A stretch of DNA of 48,788 bases from UBA4717 sp002404395 (GCA_937902275.1 CALFNW010000113.1:1-48788), one strand, 5' to 3'. Counted from the stretch's first letter, positions 7,800 through 16,539 are shown. The notes: generated by a model not told the origin, from the letters alone. Translations and numbers: made by a program.

Positions 7800-7812
7800 A
7801 GAAAGTTAAAAA

Positions 7813-8037
7813 ATGTGTAATTATGTCAATAACAATAATATCTCGCAAAACAACTGCTCAGGCAATTCAAGAAGCGCCAACGGACGCGTCGGTACTGCAT
7901 CGGAAAACACAAACGGCTGCGGCTGCATGAGAGCTTGCATATGCAATTTATGCCGCTCCTGTGCAAACCGTTCGATGACTGTGCCGACAAGCGTGCTCGA
8001 CACCTCAAATTCAAGCGGTTGCGGCTGCGGAAGATAA
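7813..8037 (+). CDS. Small Asn- and Cys-rich protein
   Basis: 74 residues: MCNYVNNNNISQNNC, then NGCGCMRACICNLCRSC (about residues 34-50), ending SSGCGCGR. Ten or more cysteines in paired CGC, CxC and CxxC spacing suggest metal binding or disulfides. No signal peptide or membrane segment is clear. The ribosome site is weak (AGAAAG), but a leader hairpin typical of this genome lies 13 bases upstream. An opposing frame on the minus strand (7821-8084) has less natural composition, though it cannot be fully excluded. I do not recognise a family. Confidence 0.45.
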   Translation: MCNYVNNNNISQNNCSGNSRSANGRVGTASENTNGCGCMRACICNLCRSCANRSMTVPTSVLDTSNSSGCGCGR

Positions 8038-8094
8038 ACCGACAATTTTATCGTTTTCAGCGCCGACGCGCGCTTTGAGAACACGATATAACTT

Positions 8095-8129
8095 GGGGCA
8101 GACGGAACGCTGTGCGTCCTGTCTGCCCC
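8095..8129 (-). terminator. Hairpin downstream of azlD
   Basis: GGGGCAGAC pairs perfectly with GTCTGCCCC, with an inner GGAACGC/GCGTCCT continuation and a three-base loop. It lies just after the azlD stop on the minus strand. The T-tract is poor, so it may protect the 3' end as well as terminate. Confidence 0.55.
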
Positions 8130-8133
8130 TCGC

Positions 8134-8451
8134 TTACATATAAAATCTGCCGATCATGTCAAAAATAAATGCAACTGCACTTGTCAGTATCGCCACGATA
8201 AACAGATTCTCAGAGATCCACGCAGCGATAATTCCGCACACCAACGCGGCGATCCCGGCAAGGCGGCTGCCTGCGCTGTCAATGATCGCCGGAAAGGTCA
8301 TCACCGCCAGCGTGACATACGGAACATAATATAGGAAAGACCTGACAAAGCGGTTCTTTATCGGTTTTCTGATAAGAGTCAGCGGCAAAACCCTTATCAG
8401 ATACGTGACCACACTCACACAAAGGATATATATATAAACATTATGCTTCAT
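8134..8451 (-). CDS. azlD: Branched-chain amino acid exporter, small subunit AzlD
   Basis: 105 residues with four hydrophobic segments. It starts MKHNVYIYILCVSVVTYLIRVLPL and has the AzlD signature TYLxRxLPL, then YYVPYVTLAVMTFPAI. AzlD works with AzlC in the cytoplasmic membrane to export branched-chain amino acids or their analogues. Its start overlaps the end of azlC by 11 bp, so the two are translationally coupled. Confidence 0.9.
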   Translation of the reverse strand: MKHNVYIYILCVSVVTYLIRVLPLTLIRKPIKNRFVRSFLYYVPYVTLAVMTFPAIIDSAGSRLAGIAALVCGIIAAWISENLFIVAILTSAVAFIFDMIGRFYM

Positions 8452-9172
8452 GACTGTCCTTTGAATCCTCCTTTACCGGGAAAAACAATGCCGCCAGCGC
8501 TGAGATCAGCACCGTCAGAATGATCGTACGAATTCCCGATGATATCCCGTTCAAAACAGGTATTACCGACATGAGGAAGCTTGCAAGCATAGAAACGGCT
8601 ACCGCCGCGAAAACCGTGCGGTTGCGCTTTGAAGCCGGAATTATAGTAGCAAGGAACATACCGTAAAGGCTGACGCTTAGCGCAGACACTACCGAAGCCG
8701 GAAGCAAATTTCCGAGCAGAACTCCGAGCGCCGTGCCTGCGCACCAGCTCGGCATTGCAACGGTCATCATGCCGTAAAAGAACCAAGGGCTTACCGGTTC
8801 ATGAAAGATCATAGATGTGCCGAAAAGCTCATCGGTCACATCTATTCCGATGATAAAACGATGCAAGAGTCCCGCGTCCTCCGAAAGCTTTTGACTCAGC
8901 GCGCATGACATGAGCAAATACCGCAGATTTGCGATTATTTCCATCAGCATTACTTCAATGTATCCGGCATTTGCCGCCATGAGAGTAAACGCGGCATATT
9001 CTCCGGCTGAAGCGTTTAAAAGTAAGCTTGACAGCGCCGCCTGAAAGGCGGTCAAGCCGGCGCCTTTGGCGGCGATGCCGATCGAGATCGACACCGCAAA
9101 GTAACCGATACCGATAGGCAGACCGAACCTCAAGCCTTTAATATAGTAATTTGATTTTTGATTTATTTGCAT
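8441..9172 (-). CDS. azlC: Branched-chain amino acid exporter, large subunit AzlC
   Basis: 243 residues with about six to seven membrane segments. The N-terminal segment GLRFGLPIGIGYFAVSISIGIAAK and the following LTAFQAALSSLLLNASAGEYAAFTLM match the AzlC family (LIV-E transporters); SAGE is in the conserved first-half motif. The ATG at 9172 has an AAAGG ribosome site. It forms an operon with azlD. In relatives this pair exports valine, leucine or azaleucine; the substrate here is inferred. Confidence 0.9.
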   Translation of the reverse strand: MQINQKSNYYIKGLRFGLPIGIGYFAVSISIGIAAKGAGLTAFQAALSSLLLNASAGEYAAFTLMAANAGYIEVMLMEIIANLRYLLMSCALSQKLSEDAGLLHRFIIGIDVTDELFGTSMIFHEPVSPWFFYGMMTVAMPSWCAGTALGVLLGNLLPASVVSALSVSLYGMFLATIIPASKRNRTVFAAVAVSMLASFLMSVIPVLNGISSGIRTIILTVLISALAALFFPVKEDSKDSHEA

Positions 9173-9224
9173 ACTTTTACCTTTGCACCGCGCAAACCTT
9201 TTGAAAATAAAAAGCTATGTTGAA

Positions 9225-9253
9225 ATAGTAGCACAGAAAAGCCCCGGTGTCAA
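9225..9253 (-). promoter_or_regulatory. Sigma-A promoter of azlCD
   Basis: Minus strand: TTGACA (9248-9253), 17-bp spacer, TACTAT (9225-9230), about 52 bases before the azlC start. Confidence 0.7.
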
Positions 9254-9346
9254 TATCATTCGGAAAGAAAAGAGGAAAGCGTACGACTCAAAGCTCAATA
9301 ACATTAACCGACAGACAGGTATTCAAGTCTAAGGTAACAATGAACT

Positions 9347-9943
9347 TCATCCCATCCGACAAATAATTCCGACCGCCGCCGAAAGTGCAATAAAAAATAT
9401 CGGATGCAGTTTTTTAGTCTGCGGCAGAAGATCCGAAAGGATCCACAATACCGCCGCCAAAATAACGCCGCTGAGGTTCAGTGCGGAAAAGATACCCTCG
9501 CTCAGCTTTTCGGCGTCAAACAGATTACTGTACGCTACGCTGAAACCCGCGGCGGCAATTAACGCGACCGATGCGGGGCGCAAGCCGTAAAATGCGCCCG
9601 TAACATACCTGCTTTTGCCGAATCGATCAAGTATGCGCGCCACGATCAGAATGATAATGACCGACGGCATAACAAGTCCGAGCGTCGCCGAAAGCGCGCC
9701 GAGAATTCCGCCGAACACTCCGAAGTCGGATGAGCCGACGGCATATCCGACATATGTAGCCATATTCACGCCGATAGGTCCAGGGGTCGATTCGCCCACC
9801 GCGATCATATCGGCAAGCTCTGCGTGCGTAAACCACCCCGTCGAGTCCGACATACTGTACAGAAACGGGACGGTAGCCATTCCGCCGCCGATCGCAAACA
9901 GTCCGGTTTTGAAAAACTCCAAAAACAATCGAAAATATATCAA
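9347..9943 (-). CDS. Chromate-transporter-family (CHR) protein, second of a pair
   Basis: 198 residues, single CHR domain: FFKTGLFAIGGGMATVPFL (residues about 9-27), then TPGPIGVNMATYVGY and about five further membrane segments. Short CHR proteins act as pairs in the membrane, and one half is inverted relative to the other. It starts with TTG at 9943 after GAAAGG, only 21 bp after the first CHR gene. In anaerobes the physiological anion may not be chromate; chromate efflux is known only for some family members. Confidence 0.85.
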   Translation of the reverse strand: MIYFRLFLEFFKTGLFAIGGGMATVPFLYSMSDSTGWFTHAELADMIAVGESTPGPIGVNMATYVGYAVGSSDFGVFGGILGALSATLGLVMPSVIIILIVARILDRFGKSRYVTGAFYGLRPASVALIAAAGFSVAYSNLFDAEKLSEGIFSALNLSGVILAAVLWILSDLLPQTKKLHPIFFIALSAAVGIICRMG

Positions 9944-9964
9944 AACATAACGCCTTTCATGCCT

Positions 9965-10501
9965 TTATCTGCATTTAAAATTCTGAATAATCACACCTAA
10001 TACCGCCGATAGCAGGACAAATACTATCGGATCACACTTAAATAGCAGAGTGCCGATAAACACCGCGCCGAAGATCACAAGCGAAATTTTATCTTTCACC
10101 GCACTTCCGAACAGCTTTTTGACCGCATTCAGTATCAACACGCACGCGCATATTCTGATACCTCCGAATGCATTTTTTACCGGCTCGGCGTTTGAAAATG
10201 TTTTTATGACTCCCGCAAGCAGAACAATTATAACAAAAGAGGGAAAAACCACACCGACGGTTGCGGCAATGCCGCCCGGTATCCCGGCAACCTTTTGTCC
10301 GACAAAGGTTGCCACATTGACCGCGATCGCGCCGGGCGTGCACTGCCCTACCGCATAATAATCAAGCATTTCTTCATTGCTTGCCCATTTGCGTTTTTCA
10401 ACAACTTCACGCTCAAACAGCGGAAGCATTGCATAACCGCCGCCAAAGGTCATAATCCCGACCTTGGCAAACGACAGAAATAATTGAATCAAATGTTTCA
10501 T
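9965..10501 (-). CDS. Chromate-transporter-family (CHR) protein, first of a pair
   Basis: 178 residues with the CHR hallmark FGGGYAMLPLFEREVVEK (about 19-36) and CTPGAIAVNVATFVGQK. Five or six membrane segments follow. It forms a two-gene operon with the next CHR gene. The ribosome site is weak, but a family-type leader hairpin sits 12 bases upstream. Confidence 0.85.
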   Translation of the reverse strand: MKHLIQLFLSFAKVGIMTFGGGYAMLPLFEREVVEKRKWASNEEMLDYYAVGQCTPGAIAVNVATFVGQKVAGIPGGIAATVGVVFPSFVIIVLLAGVIKTFSNAEPVKNAFGGIRICACVLILNAVKKLFGSAVKDKISLVIFGAVFIGTLLFKCDPIVFVLLSAVLGVIIQNFKCR

Positions 10502-10513
10502 GTTAATATCAGT

Positions 10514-10612
10514 GTCGGCGAAGCCGACTCATCGGTAAAGCGTGGAAGCGTAAAAACAGTCTATGGCAAAGCTTTTATACTTAACTGCACCGCGCTCGAC
10601 GCTTTCCGCGTC
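10514..10612 (-). promoter_or_regulatory. Two-hairpin leader of the CHR operon
   Basis: On the minus strand, first GACGC-GGAAA-GCGTC (10598-10612), then GTCGGC-TTC-GCCGAC (10514-10528), the latter ending 12 bases before the start codon. The same 15-mer in the same orientation precedes the SGNH gene at 17996 and the RpiR gene at 32301. Confidence 0.55.
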
Positions 10613-10627
10613 GCTTTAACGGAATTG

Positions 10628-10656
10628 ATTTTATCACAAAGTACGGATCATTGCAA
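10628..10656 (-). promoter_or_regulatory. Promoter of the CHR operon
   Basis: Minus strand: TTGCAA (10651-10656), 17-bp spacer, TAAAAT (10628-10633). It gives a leader of roughly 120 bases. The 326-bp gap 10502-10827 holds this promoter, the two hairpins and the divergent promoter of the DMT gene; I see no gene in it. Confidence 0.55.
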
Positions 10657-10745
10657 CAGTTAAGATGAAAAAAGCGGGCACACGGCTCTGAATCTGTACT
10701 TTTCGGTTATTTCTTGTACTTTTCTGCTGTCTTGCTGCAATAGCC

Positions 10746-10774
10746 TTGACTTTTAATGCGGGCAAATATATAAT
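10746..10774 (+). promoter_or_regulatory. Sigma-A promoter of the DMT transporter gene
   Basis: TTGACT (10746-10751), 17-bp spacer, perfect TATAAT (10769-10774), about 50 bases before the start codon. Confidence 0.75.
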
Positions 10775-10827
10775 AACTTCGTTAAATTTCAAATATGATC
10801 AAACTTACTGAAAAGGCTTAAAAGATT

Positions 10828-11727
10828 ATGGGATATTTGTTTTTGCTCATTTCGGTGCTCGCCGGCAACATAAAAGGTTATTGCGGCAAAAAGACAGGCG
10901 GATTCGTGAGATCTTACTCCGACGCAATGCTTGCAAATACCATCCGAATGATCCTCTGTATCATTATAGGATTTCTGACGGTTGCTTTCACCGGCAAAAT
11001 ACCGTTGCTCACTCTTGACTTACGAACTCTTCTTATCACGCTGTTTTCCGGTGTCGCCACTTCGGCTTTTGTGGTATTCTGGCTCATCTCGGTAAAGCAG
11101 AGCGCGTATATGATGCTTGACGTGTTTCTGATGCTCGGTACGATAGTCCCTATGGCAGCGTGCGAACTTCTCTTTAATGAACACATTCTTTGGTATCAGT
11201 ACATCGGACTTGCAGTGTTGATCGCCGCCGTCCTGATAATGTGCTCATATAATAATTCGATCAAGTCCGCTCTCACACCGCGCGCGCTCATTCTGCTTAT
11301 TATTACAGGAGCGGCGAACGGTCTTGCGGATCTTTCACAAAAGCTTTACGTTAAAACCGTCTCCGACGGGTCGGCAGCCGTTTTCAATCTCTATACATAC
11401 ATTTTTTCCGCACTTGTGCTTGCAGTGTGTTTCCTGATCTTTTCAAACCGTGAAAAGACCGATATTCGTACCTCAGTCAAACCGATATTCGGATACATCA
11501 CGGTCATGTCCCTCTGTCTGTTTCTTAACTCATTCTTCAAGACGGTCGCCGCCTCGTATCTTGACTCGGCTCAGCTCTACCCGATGTCACAGGGCCTTTC
11601 GATAATCGGATCGTCGATCATGTCCGCGACACTGTTCAAGGAAAAGCTTACAGTGAAATGCATTACCGGTCTGATCATGGCTTTTGCCGCTCTGCTCATT
11701 ATAAATCTACCGGGAATGCTTGCCTGA
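10828..11727 (+). CDS. DMT-superfamily (EamA-like) transporter
   Basis: 299 residues and about ten hydrophobic segments in two repeats, as in EamA/DMT permeases: MGYLFLLISVLAGNIKGYCGKK opens the first and ALILLIITGAANGLADLSQKLY (around residue 152) the second. The C-terminal half has the family pattern SAQLYPMSQGLSIIGSSIMSATLFKEKL, where the glutamate and lysine end the penultimate helix. It is a cytoplasmic-membrane exporter of small metabolites; the substrate is unknown. It is monocistronic, with its own promoter and a shared terminator. Confidence 0.8.
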   Translation: MGYLFLLISVLAGNIKGYCGKKTGGFVRSYSDAMLANTIRMILCIIIGFLTVAFTGKIPLLTLDLRTLLITLFSGVATSAFVVFWLISVKQSAYMMLDVFLMLGTIVPMAACELLFNEHILWYQYIGLAVLIAAVLIMCSYNNSIKSALTPRALILLIITGAANGLADLSQKLYVKTVSDGSAAVFNLYTYIFSALVLAVCFLIFSNREKTDIRTSVKPIFGYITVMSLCLFLNSFFKTVAASYLDSAQLYPMSQGLSIIGSSIMSATLFKEKLTVKCITGLIMAFAALLIINLPGMLA

Positions 11728-11739
11728 ACTTTCAATTAC

Positions 11740-11790
11740 AAAAAGGTGCGCGCATATCGCAGCGTGAAAGCGATATGCGCGCACCTTTTT
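11740..11790. terminator. Bidirectional Rho-independent terminator
   Basis: AAAAAGGTGCGCGCATATCGC pairs perfectly with its reverse complement ending CACCTTTTT over about 21 bp around a 9-base loop. A-tract and T-tract on either side serve both the DMT gene (plus) and the M20 peptidase gene (minus), which converge here. Confidence 0.9.
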
Positions 11791-11803
11791 GATTCTTCGG
11801 AAA

Positions 11804-12952
11804 TTAAATACAATAAGCAATTGCGGCAAGCCGTTTGGCGCTTTCGGCGAGCGACGGTATGAGCGCATACTCATGAAGCGTATGGATCGCGCCGCCGGTG
11901 ACTCCGAGCGAATCAACGCACGGGATCCCGAAGCTTGTAATGTCGGCGGCGTCCGAGCCGCCATTGCGCTTGGCGGGCTTCAGCACGGTAAGTCCTACCT
12001 CGTCAAAAATTCGGTTCAACTCCGAAATCAGCGCCGCGGTTTCTGCGGTCGGCTCCATAGCAACCCTCCGACTGTCGCATACAAGTTCTGCAAATGTGCC
12101 GTCGATATACTGCTTTGCGGCAATGTTTTTAACGATCTGCTCCGCTGCCGCCGCTTCTTCGGCAGTTGAAAAGCGCACGTCGATAGAAAACGAACAGCTT
12201 TCCGGAACAGTGTTGACCGAGGCTCCACCGCTGATCCTGCCGCAGGATATGGTAATACCGTCTTTATCCTTATATTTTTCAAGCTCAATAAGCTTGTATG
12301 CCGCCTCACGGATCGCGCTCGCTCCGTCATAGCACGCGGCAGCGTGTACCGCCTTTCCCCTGACATTGAAAGTATATCTAAGAATACCTTTCCTTTCGGA
12401 GGTAACAAATCCGGGGTTGTATTCCTCACAATTCAGAAACGCCACAGCGCCCGTTGCCTTTTCGCACATAAACCTCACGGTGGCTTTTTTCGAGCCCTCA
12501 CTGCCCGTTTCCTCATCGGTCTGTAGGATCAGTTTCACCGGACGACGCGAAAATCCGCTCTCGGACAGTGCCGCCATGGCAAGCAACGCCGCCGCAACGC
12601 CGCCCTTGCAATCGGTAACACCCGGACCGAACATTCGGTTGCCCTCTGTTCTGACTGCCGGAGTGCCGAACGTTCCGAGCGGAAACACCGTATCAATATG
12701 CCCCGAAAAAACTACGGGAGCGCACGAAGGATCTCCGTTATAGGTAATGCACACGGGGTCTCCGGACATTTCAAGCGGCATTTTTTCAACTTCAAATCCG
12801 AGCGACCTTGCCTTTTTGATAATATGATCGCCGACTCGGTCCACACCCGACTTGAATTCCGTAGGGCTTTCGATATTGCATATATCGCGCCAGAAACCGA
12901 TATATTCCGCCGAAAGCCTGTCTATTGTTTCAAAAAGATCATCGCAATTCAT
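11804..12952 (-). CDS. M20-family metallopeptidase (glutamate carboxypeptidase/ArgE-like)
   Basis: 382 residues with the M20 metal-site motifs in order: SGHIDTVFP, GVTDCKGG, TDEETGSEG (catalytic EE pair) and a C-terminal TLHEYA histidine. A dimerisation lid lies between about 190 and 300 (GKAVHAAACYDGASAI). Carboxypeptidase-G2-like members cleave C-terminal glutamate or N-acyl groups with two zinc ions in the cytoplasm. The substrate here is not determined. The ATG at 12952 follows GGAG. It is probably cotranscribed with the histidine phosphatase upstream (59-bp gap). Confidence 0.85.
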   Translation of the reverse strand: MNCDDLFETIDRLSAEYIGFWRDICNIESPTEFKSGVDRVGDHIIKKARSLGFEVEKMPLEMSGDPVCITYNGDPSCAPVVFSGHIDTVFPLGTFGTPAVRTEGNRMFGPGVTDCKGGVAAALLAMAALSESGFSRRPVKLILQTDEETGSEGSKKATVRFMCEKATGAVAFLNCEEYNPGFVTSERKGILRYTFNVRGKAVHAAACYDGASAIREAAYKLIELEKYKDKDGITISCGRISGGASVNTVPESCSFSIDVRFSTAEEAAAAEQIVKNIAAKQYIDGTFAELVCDSRRVAMEPTAETAALISELNRIFDEVGLTVLKPAKRNGGSDAADITSFGIPCVDSLGVTGGAIHTLHEYALIPSLAESAKRLAAIAYCI

Positions 12953-13011
12953 ATGCAGCTCCGTTTTGTTAAATAAATATAAATTACCGCAGTCGCAGAA
13001 TTATAAACATT

Positions 13012-13734
13012 TTAAATCGTTATCTCATTGTTATATGCAAGCGACAGCCCCTCCTTGTACAGGTGAGAGTCTCCCGAATATTGAAGCACCTTAGGCAGAA
13101 CGATGCCGTCATTTCGCGCCTTGAATCGGATGACTGTCATTCCGGTGTGACTGTATTCAAACTTCATGAACATCGGATAAGGAATATCGAGAATATACGA
13201 AAGGAAAGCCCTGCCGAACCCACCGTGAGCAAACAACGCCACTCGCTTATCCTCGGCGGCGTTTTCATTTGTTATGTAAGAATGAGTATGCAGATCGTGC
13301 TCGTATCCGAGAGATTTGAACAGAATGTCGGAGTTTTCGGCGATACGCGCAACGCCGTCGGCACAATGAGTCTCGGCAAACGCCGGATGCTCGTACCACC
13401 TGTATCCAAGATTTACGATCTCATCGGAAGCAAAAAGCTTCAGATAGCGTTCATCTTGCATAAGCCAGCTGGTCTTACCGTTTTCGTCCTTGAAGCTGAA
13501 GTCCTTCCAAGCGTGATATTCGTTGCACCAATCGAGTTTTGTAATCGGAAGTCCAAGCTTTTCGGCAAGCGGCTCGGCGGTCTGCACCGCACGGTTAGAG
13601 GTGGAAGCATAAATTTCGCTAATACCGCTTGATACCAGCCTGCGGCTCAGCGCCTCAGCCTGAAGTTTGCCCTTTTCGGTCAGCATATCGGGATCGTAGA
13701 TCGGATCTCCGTGTCGAATATAATAAAAAAGCAT
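13012..13734 (-). CDS. Histidine phosphatase family protein (phosphoglycerate-mutase-like)
   Basis: 240 residues. The catalytic RHG is at residues 7-9 (MLFYYIRHGDPIYD), followed by LTEKGKLQAEALSRRL, the usual second conserved stretch. The second catalytic histidine is in ALFAHGGFGRAFLSYIL. Such proteins transfer or remove phosphate through phosphohistidine. A large middle insertion rich in aromatic residues distinguishes it from GpmA, and the true mutase of this genome is probably the ApgM-type enzyme at 22980, so a phosphatase role is more likely. Confidence 0.85.
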   Translation of the reverse strand: MLFYYIRHGDPIYDPDMLTEKGKLQAEALSRRLVSSGISEIYASTSNRAVQTAEPLAEKLGLPITKLDWCNEYHAWKDFSFKDENGKTSWLMQDERYLKLFASDEIVNLGYRWYEHPAFAETHCADGVARIAENSDILFKSLGYEHDLHTHSYITNENAAEDKRVALFAHGGFGRAFLSYILDIPYPMFMKFEYSHTGMTVIRFKARNDGIVLPKVLQYSGDSHLYKEGLSLAYNNEITI

Positions 13735-13858
13735 AATGATATCCTCTGCTTCTCAAAAAAATGATCGGGATCAAAAAATAAAATGCTATCAACCCGGCAA
13801 GTGAACGTACGGCAAACATATTCACGATTATCGGTTGATACCGAAATATATCAAAAGT

Positions 13859-13886
13859 ATTATATCATAAAGCTGACAAATGTCAA
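13859..13886 (-). promoter_or_regulatory. Sigma-A promoter upstream of the histidine phosphatase
   Basis: Minus strand: perfect TTGACA (13881-13886), 16-bp spacer, perfect TATAAT (13859-13864). It gives a leader of about 120 bases and probably drives the phosphatase and M20 peptidase. Confidence 0.7.
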
Positions 13887-13905
13887 CCGTATTTAAGGTT
13901 GCCTG

Positions 13906-14793
13906 TCACTTACCGCGCTTGAGCAGTTCGCTGTACACTTCGCTTTTAGAAACTCCGCGATCGCGCGCTGCCGCTTTCAGCGCTTCCATATGCGTCATAC
14001 CCGTTGACTCATAATACGCCACATGCTCCGATATATCGAGTTCAGAAAGCGGATTCTTTTGTTCACTTGCGCCCTCAACTATCAGCACATATTCGCCGCG
14101 GGGATCGTTTGATTTATAATACTCTATCGCCTCAGCAAACGTAGTGCGCATGACCTCCTCGTTAAGCTTTGTAAGCTCACGACAGAGAGAAACTCTGCGT
14201 TCGCCGCCGAATTGCTTTGCCATATCGTCAAGCGTGCCTTTAAGCTTGTGCGGCGCTTCATAGAAGATCAGCGTTCGTTTTTCTGAGCGAACCTCATCAA
14301 ATCTCGCTCGGCGCTCCGATTTACCGACCGGCAAAAAGCCTTCAAACACAAATCTGCCGGCAGTCAGACCCGACAGAATCAGCGCGGATACTGCGGCGCA
14401 TGGACCGGGCACTCCTGTCACGGGAATTTTTCGTTCGGCGCAAAGCTTCACGATATCTTCACCGGGGTCGCTTATCGCAGGCGTACCGGCGTCGGTAACA
14501 AGCGCGCAGGATTCTCCCGCTTCAATACGGTCGCAGATCAACTCTCCGCGTTCGCGTTTATTATGCTCGAAATAGCTGACCATCGGCTTCTTTACGCCGA
14601 GATAGGCAAGCAGGTGCGCGGTGTTGCGCGTATCCTCCGCCGCAATAAAATCGACCTCCGAGAGCGCTTTTACCGCGCGTTCTGAAAGATCGGCAAGATT
14701 ACCAATCGGCGTTGCCACCAGATACAGATGCCCGGGTTCAATGCGGTTTTTCTCACGCTCCATCGAACGCTCAGGCTTTTTGATACTGCTCAT
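13906..14793 (-). CDS. rsmI: 16S rRNA (cytidine-1402-2'-O)-methyltransferase RsmI
   Basis: 295 residues. After a short basic lead the RsmI core reads YLVATPIGNLADLSERA, AEDTRNTAHLL, VTDAGTPAISDPGE (SAM-binding loop) and GVPGPCAAVSALILSGL. The enzyme methylates the ribose of C1402 in 16S rRNA with S-adenosylmethionine. The start at 14793 has ACGGAG before it and lies inside the last codons of the upstream TrmN6-like gene (23-bp overlap). That rsmI/methyltransferase pairing (yabB-yabC type) is conserved in Firmicutes. Confidence 0.95.
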   Translation of the reverse strand: MSSIKKPERSMEREKNRIEPGHLYLVATPIGNLADLSERAVKALSEVDFIAAEDTRNTAHLLAYLGVKKPMVSYFEHNKRERGELICDRIEAGESCALVTDAGTPAISDPGEDIVKLCAERKIPVTGVPGPCAAVSALILSGLTAGRFVFEGFLPVGKSERRARFDEVRSEKRTLIFYEAPHKLKGTLDDMAKQFGGERRVSLCRELTKLNEEVMRTTFAEAIEYYKSNDPRGEYVLIVEGASEQKNPLSELDISEHVAYYESTGMTHMEALKAAARDRGVSKSEVYSELLKRGK

Positions 14794-15520
14794 TGAATTC
14801 TCCGTTTTCGTATATATAATTAAGTTCGCTTGTATATTCGCTCATTTGCTTGTACATTATAAGCGGCGGAGTGACCGAAAGCGAAGCGGCGGCGCCAAGC
14901 TTGGATTCCACAAGCACGAGACAGGGTGCAAGTCCGCTTCTTGCATGAACAAAGGTCATCCTCTTCGGTTCAAGCTTATTTTCCCTCAACGCTGCTATAA
15001 GCTCAATCAATCTGTCCGGGCGATATACGGTGTAAAAATATCCGCCGTGCTTCAAAACACGTGCGGCGCACGCGGCAAAATCATATATGCTGCCGTGTAC
15101 CTCGTGGCGTGCGATCTGCTTTTCGCTTTTTTCATTCGCACGCCCGCTGTCGGCACGCATATACGGAGGATTGGCAAACACGGTTTCGACCGTTTCGGTA
15201 ATATCTCCCATAGCAAACTGCCGAATATCCCGACACAAAGACACCACTCTGCCGTCAAGCGCGTTTTCTTTGATATTTTTCTCACAAAGCGCAGCAAATT
15301 CGGGCTGAAGCTCAAGTGCATATATTTTCGCAAAGTCGCCGCGCGACGCACAAAGCAAGGAGATCACTCCGGTCCCGCTTCCGAGTTCGACGGCAACCGA
15401 TGTGTGGCGCTTTTTCATATATGCCGAAAGCAAATATGCGTCGGTTCCGAAAGTCAGACCTCCGCGTTTTTGATATAACTTCAGCTTTTCGTTGATCTCG
15501 GTTAAAAAGATATCGCTCAT
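14771..15520 (-). CDS. tRNA1(Val) (adenine-37-N6)-methyltransferase-like protein (TrmN6/YabB family)
   Basis: 249 residues from MSDIFLTEINEKLKLYQ; the start at 15520 has GGAGG upstream. Motif I is VELGSGTGVISLL (about 50-62), and the catalytic motif IV is FANPPYM, typical of adenine-N6 methyltransferases acting on RNA. Relatives modify A37 of tRNA-Val. It directly precedes and overlaps rsmI, and follows manA with a 23-bp gap. Confidence 0.88.
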   Translation of the reverse strand: MSDIFLTEINEKLKLYQKRGGLTFGTDAYLLSAYMKKRHTSVAVELGSGTGVISLLCASRGDFAKIYALELQPEFAALCEKNIKENALDGRVVSLCRDIRQFAMGDITETVETVFANPPYMRADSGRANEKSEKQIARHEVHGSIYDFAACAARVLKHGGYFYTVYRPDRLIELIAALRENKLEPKRMTFVHARSGLAPCLVLVESKLGAAASLSVTPPLIMYKQMSEYTSELNYIYENGEFNEQYQKA

Positions 15521-15543
15521 CAGGCTTCCTCCGCCGCCTCCGC

Positions 15544-16539
15544 TCACTTGTGCGCGCACGGCACGCTTGCCGCAAGCACTTCAAGCACGCCGTGAAGCGA
15601 GAGCTCACCTGCTCCGGCAGGTACAAAAAAAGTATCTCCGGCTGACACGGGTTCGACCATATTTTTATAGTGCAGCTCGCCTGAGCCGCGTGTAAAGCTG
15701 AGCGAAGCAAAGCTGTCATCTCCAACGCGCACGCTCTGTACGCCGTTTACCGTATACCTTATCACCGTAAACTTATCGCAGGCGGCAAGCACCTCTCCGT
15801 CGGATACGGGGTGTCCGTATTCAAGTTTTTCATATGCGCCGCGCTCAGCGTTGCTGTCGCCGAAGCGGCGAATCACATCGAGCGCGCGGTCAAGATGCAA
15901 TTCACGCAGTTTACCGTCGCTTCCGCGGCGGTTATAGTCATACAATCTATATGTAACGTCCGAGTTCTGTTGGATCTCGCACAGTGTGATACCGCCGCCG
16001 ATAGCGTGTACAAGTCCGGCGGGAATAAAATAAGTCTCGCCCGGTTTCACTTTTATATGATGAAGCAGCAATTCAAGCGTACCGCTTTCCGCAGCCGTGC
16101 GTAGCTTTGTCTTGTCATACTCGTTCATGCCTATGACCAGCTCGCTGCCCTCGTCGGCGTCCATTATATACCACATCTCGGTTTTCCCGAGGTCATTCTC
16201 ATGCTCAAGCGCATAAGCGTCGCTCGGATGGACCTGAACCGACAGCGCCGACGCGGAATCAATAAATTTGACAAGCAGTGGGAATCTTCCGCCGTCATAT
16301 TCCGGAGATACCGACTTGTTCCCCAAAATTTCAATGATCTCGCCGAGCGTTTTCCCGGCAAGCGGACCGTTTGCGGCAATGCTCATTTTTCCGTCGCGGC
16401 AGGAAAGCTCCCAAGCCTCGGCGTAATTTTCAAGCCCGACAGGCTTATGATATTTTTCGATCAGTCGCGTACCACCCCAAATTGCCGATTTTGAGTATGG
16501 GATCATTTTAACGGGATAGTATAATTCGTTGTTATTCAT
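15544..16539 (-). CDS. manA: Mannose-6-phosphate isomerase, class I (ManA)
   Basis: 331 residues starting MNNNELYYPVKM. The zinc site is visible as VQVHPSDAYA (Gln and His), KTEMWYIM (Glu) and IPAGLVHAIGGG (His). Residues KSAIWGGTRL at the N terminus are also typical of the short bacterial class I enzymes. It interconverts mannose-6-phosphate and fructose-6-phosphate in the cytoplasm. It seems to head the operon manA-trmN6-rsmI. The chosen start omits an in-frame upstream ATG with no ribosome site. Confidence 0.92.
   Translation of the reverse strand: MNNNELYYPVKMIPYSKSAIWGGTRLIEKYHKPVGLENYAEAWELSCRDGKMSIAANGPLAGKTLGEIIEILGNKSVSPEYDGGRFPLLVKFIDSASALSVQVHPSDAYALEHENDLGKTEMWYIMDADEGSELVIGMNEYDKTKLRTAAESGTLELLLHHIKVKPGETYFIPAGLVHAIGGGITLCEIQQNSDVTYRLYDYNRRGSDGKLRELHLDRALDVIRRFGDSNAERGAYEKLEYGHPVSDGEVLAACDKFTVIRYTVNGVQSVRVGDDSFASLSFTRGSGELHYKNMVEPVSAGDTFFVPAGAGELSLHGVLEVLAASVPCAHK

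Noticed and set aside
7821..8084. 87-codon minus-strand frame opposite the Cys-rich small gene
   Set aside because: No family signal, and the plus frame has paired cysteines and a leader hairpin; not fully excluded.
9347..10501. Calling the CHR pair a proven chromate resistance system
   Set aside because: Short CHR proteins in anaerobes have unverified substrates; only the family is supported.
14621..15478. 285-codon plus-strand frame opposite rsmI and trmN6
   Set aside because: Antisense to conserved methyltransferase motifs; no family signal.
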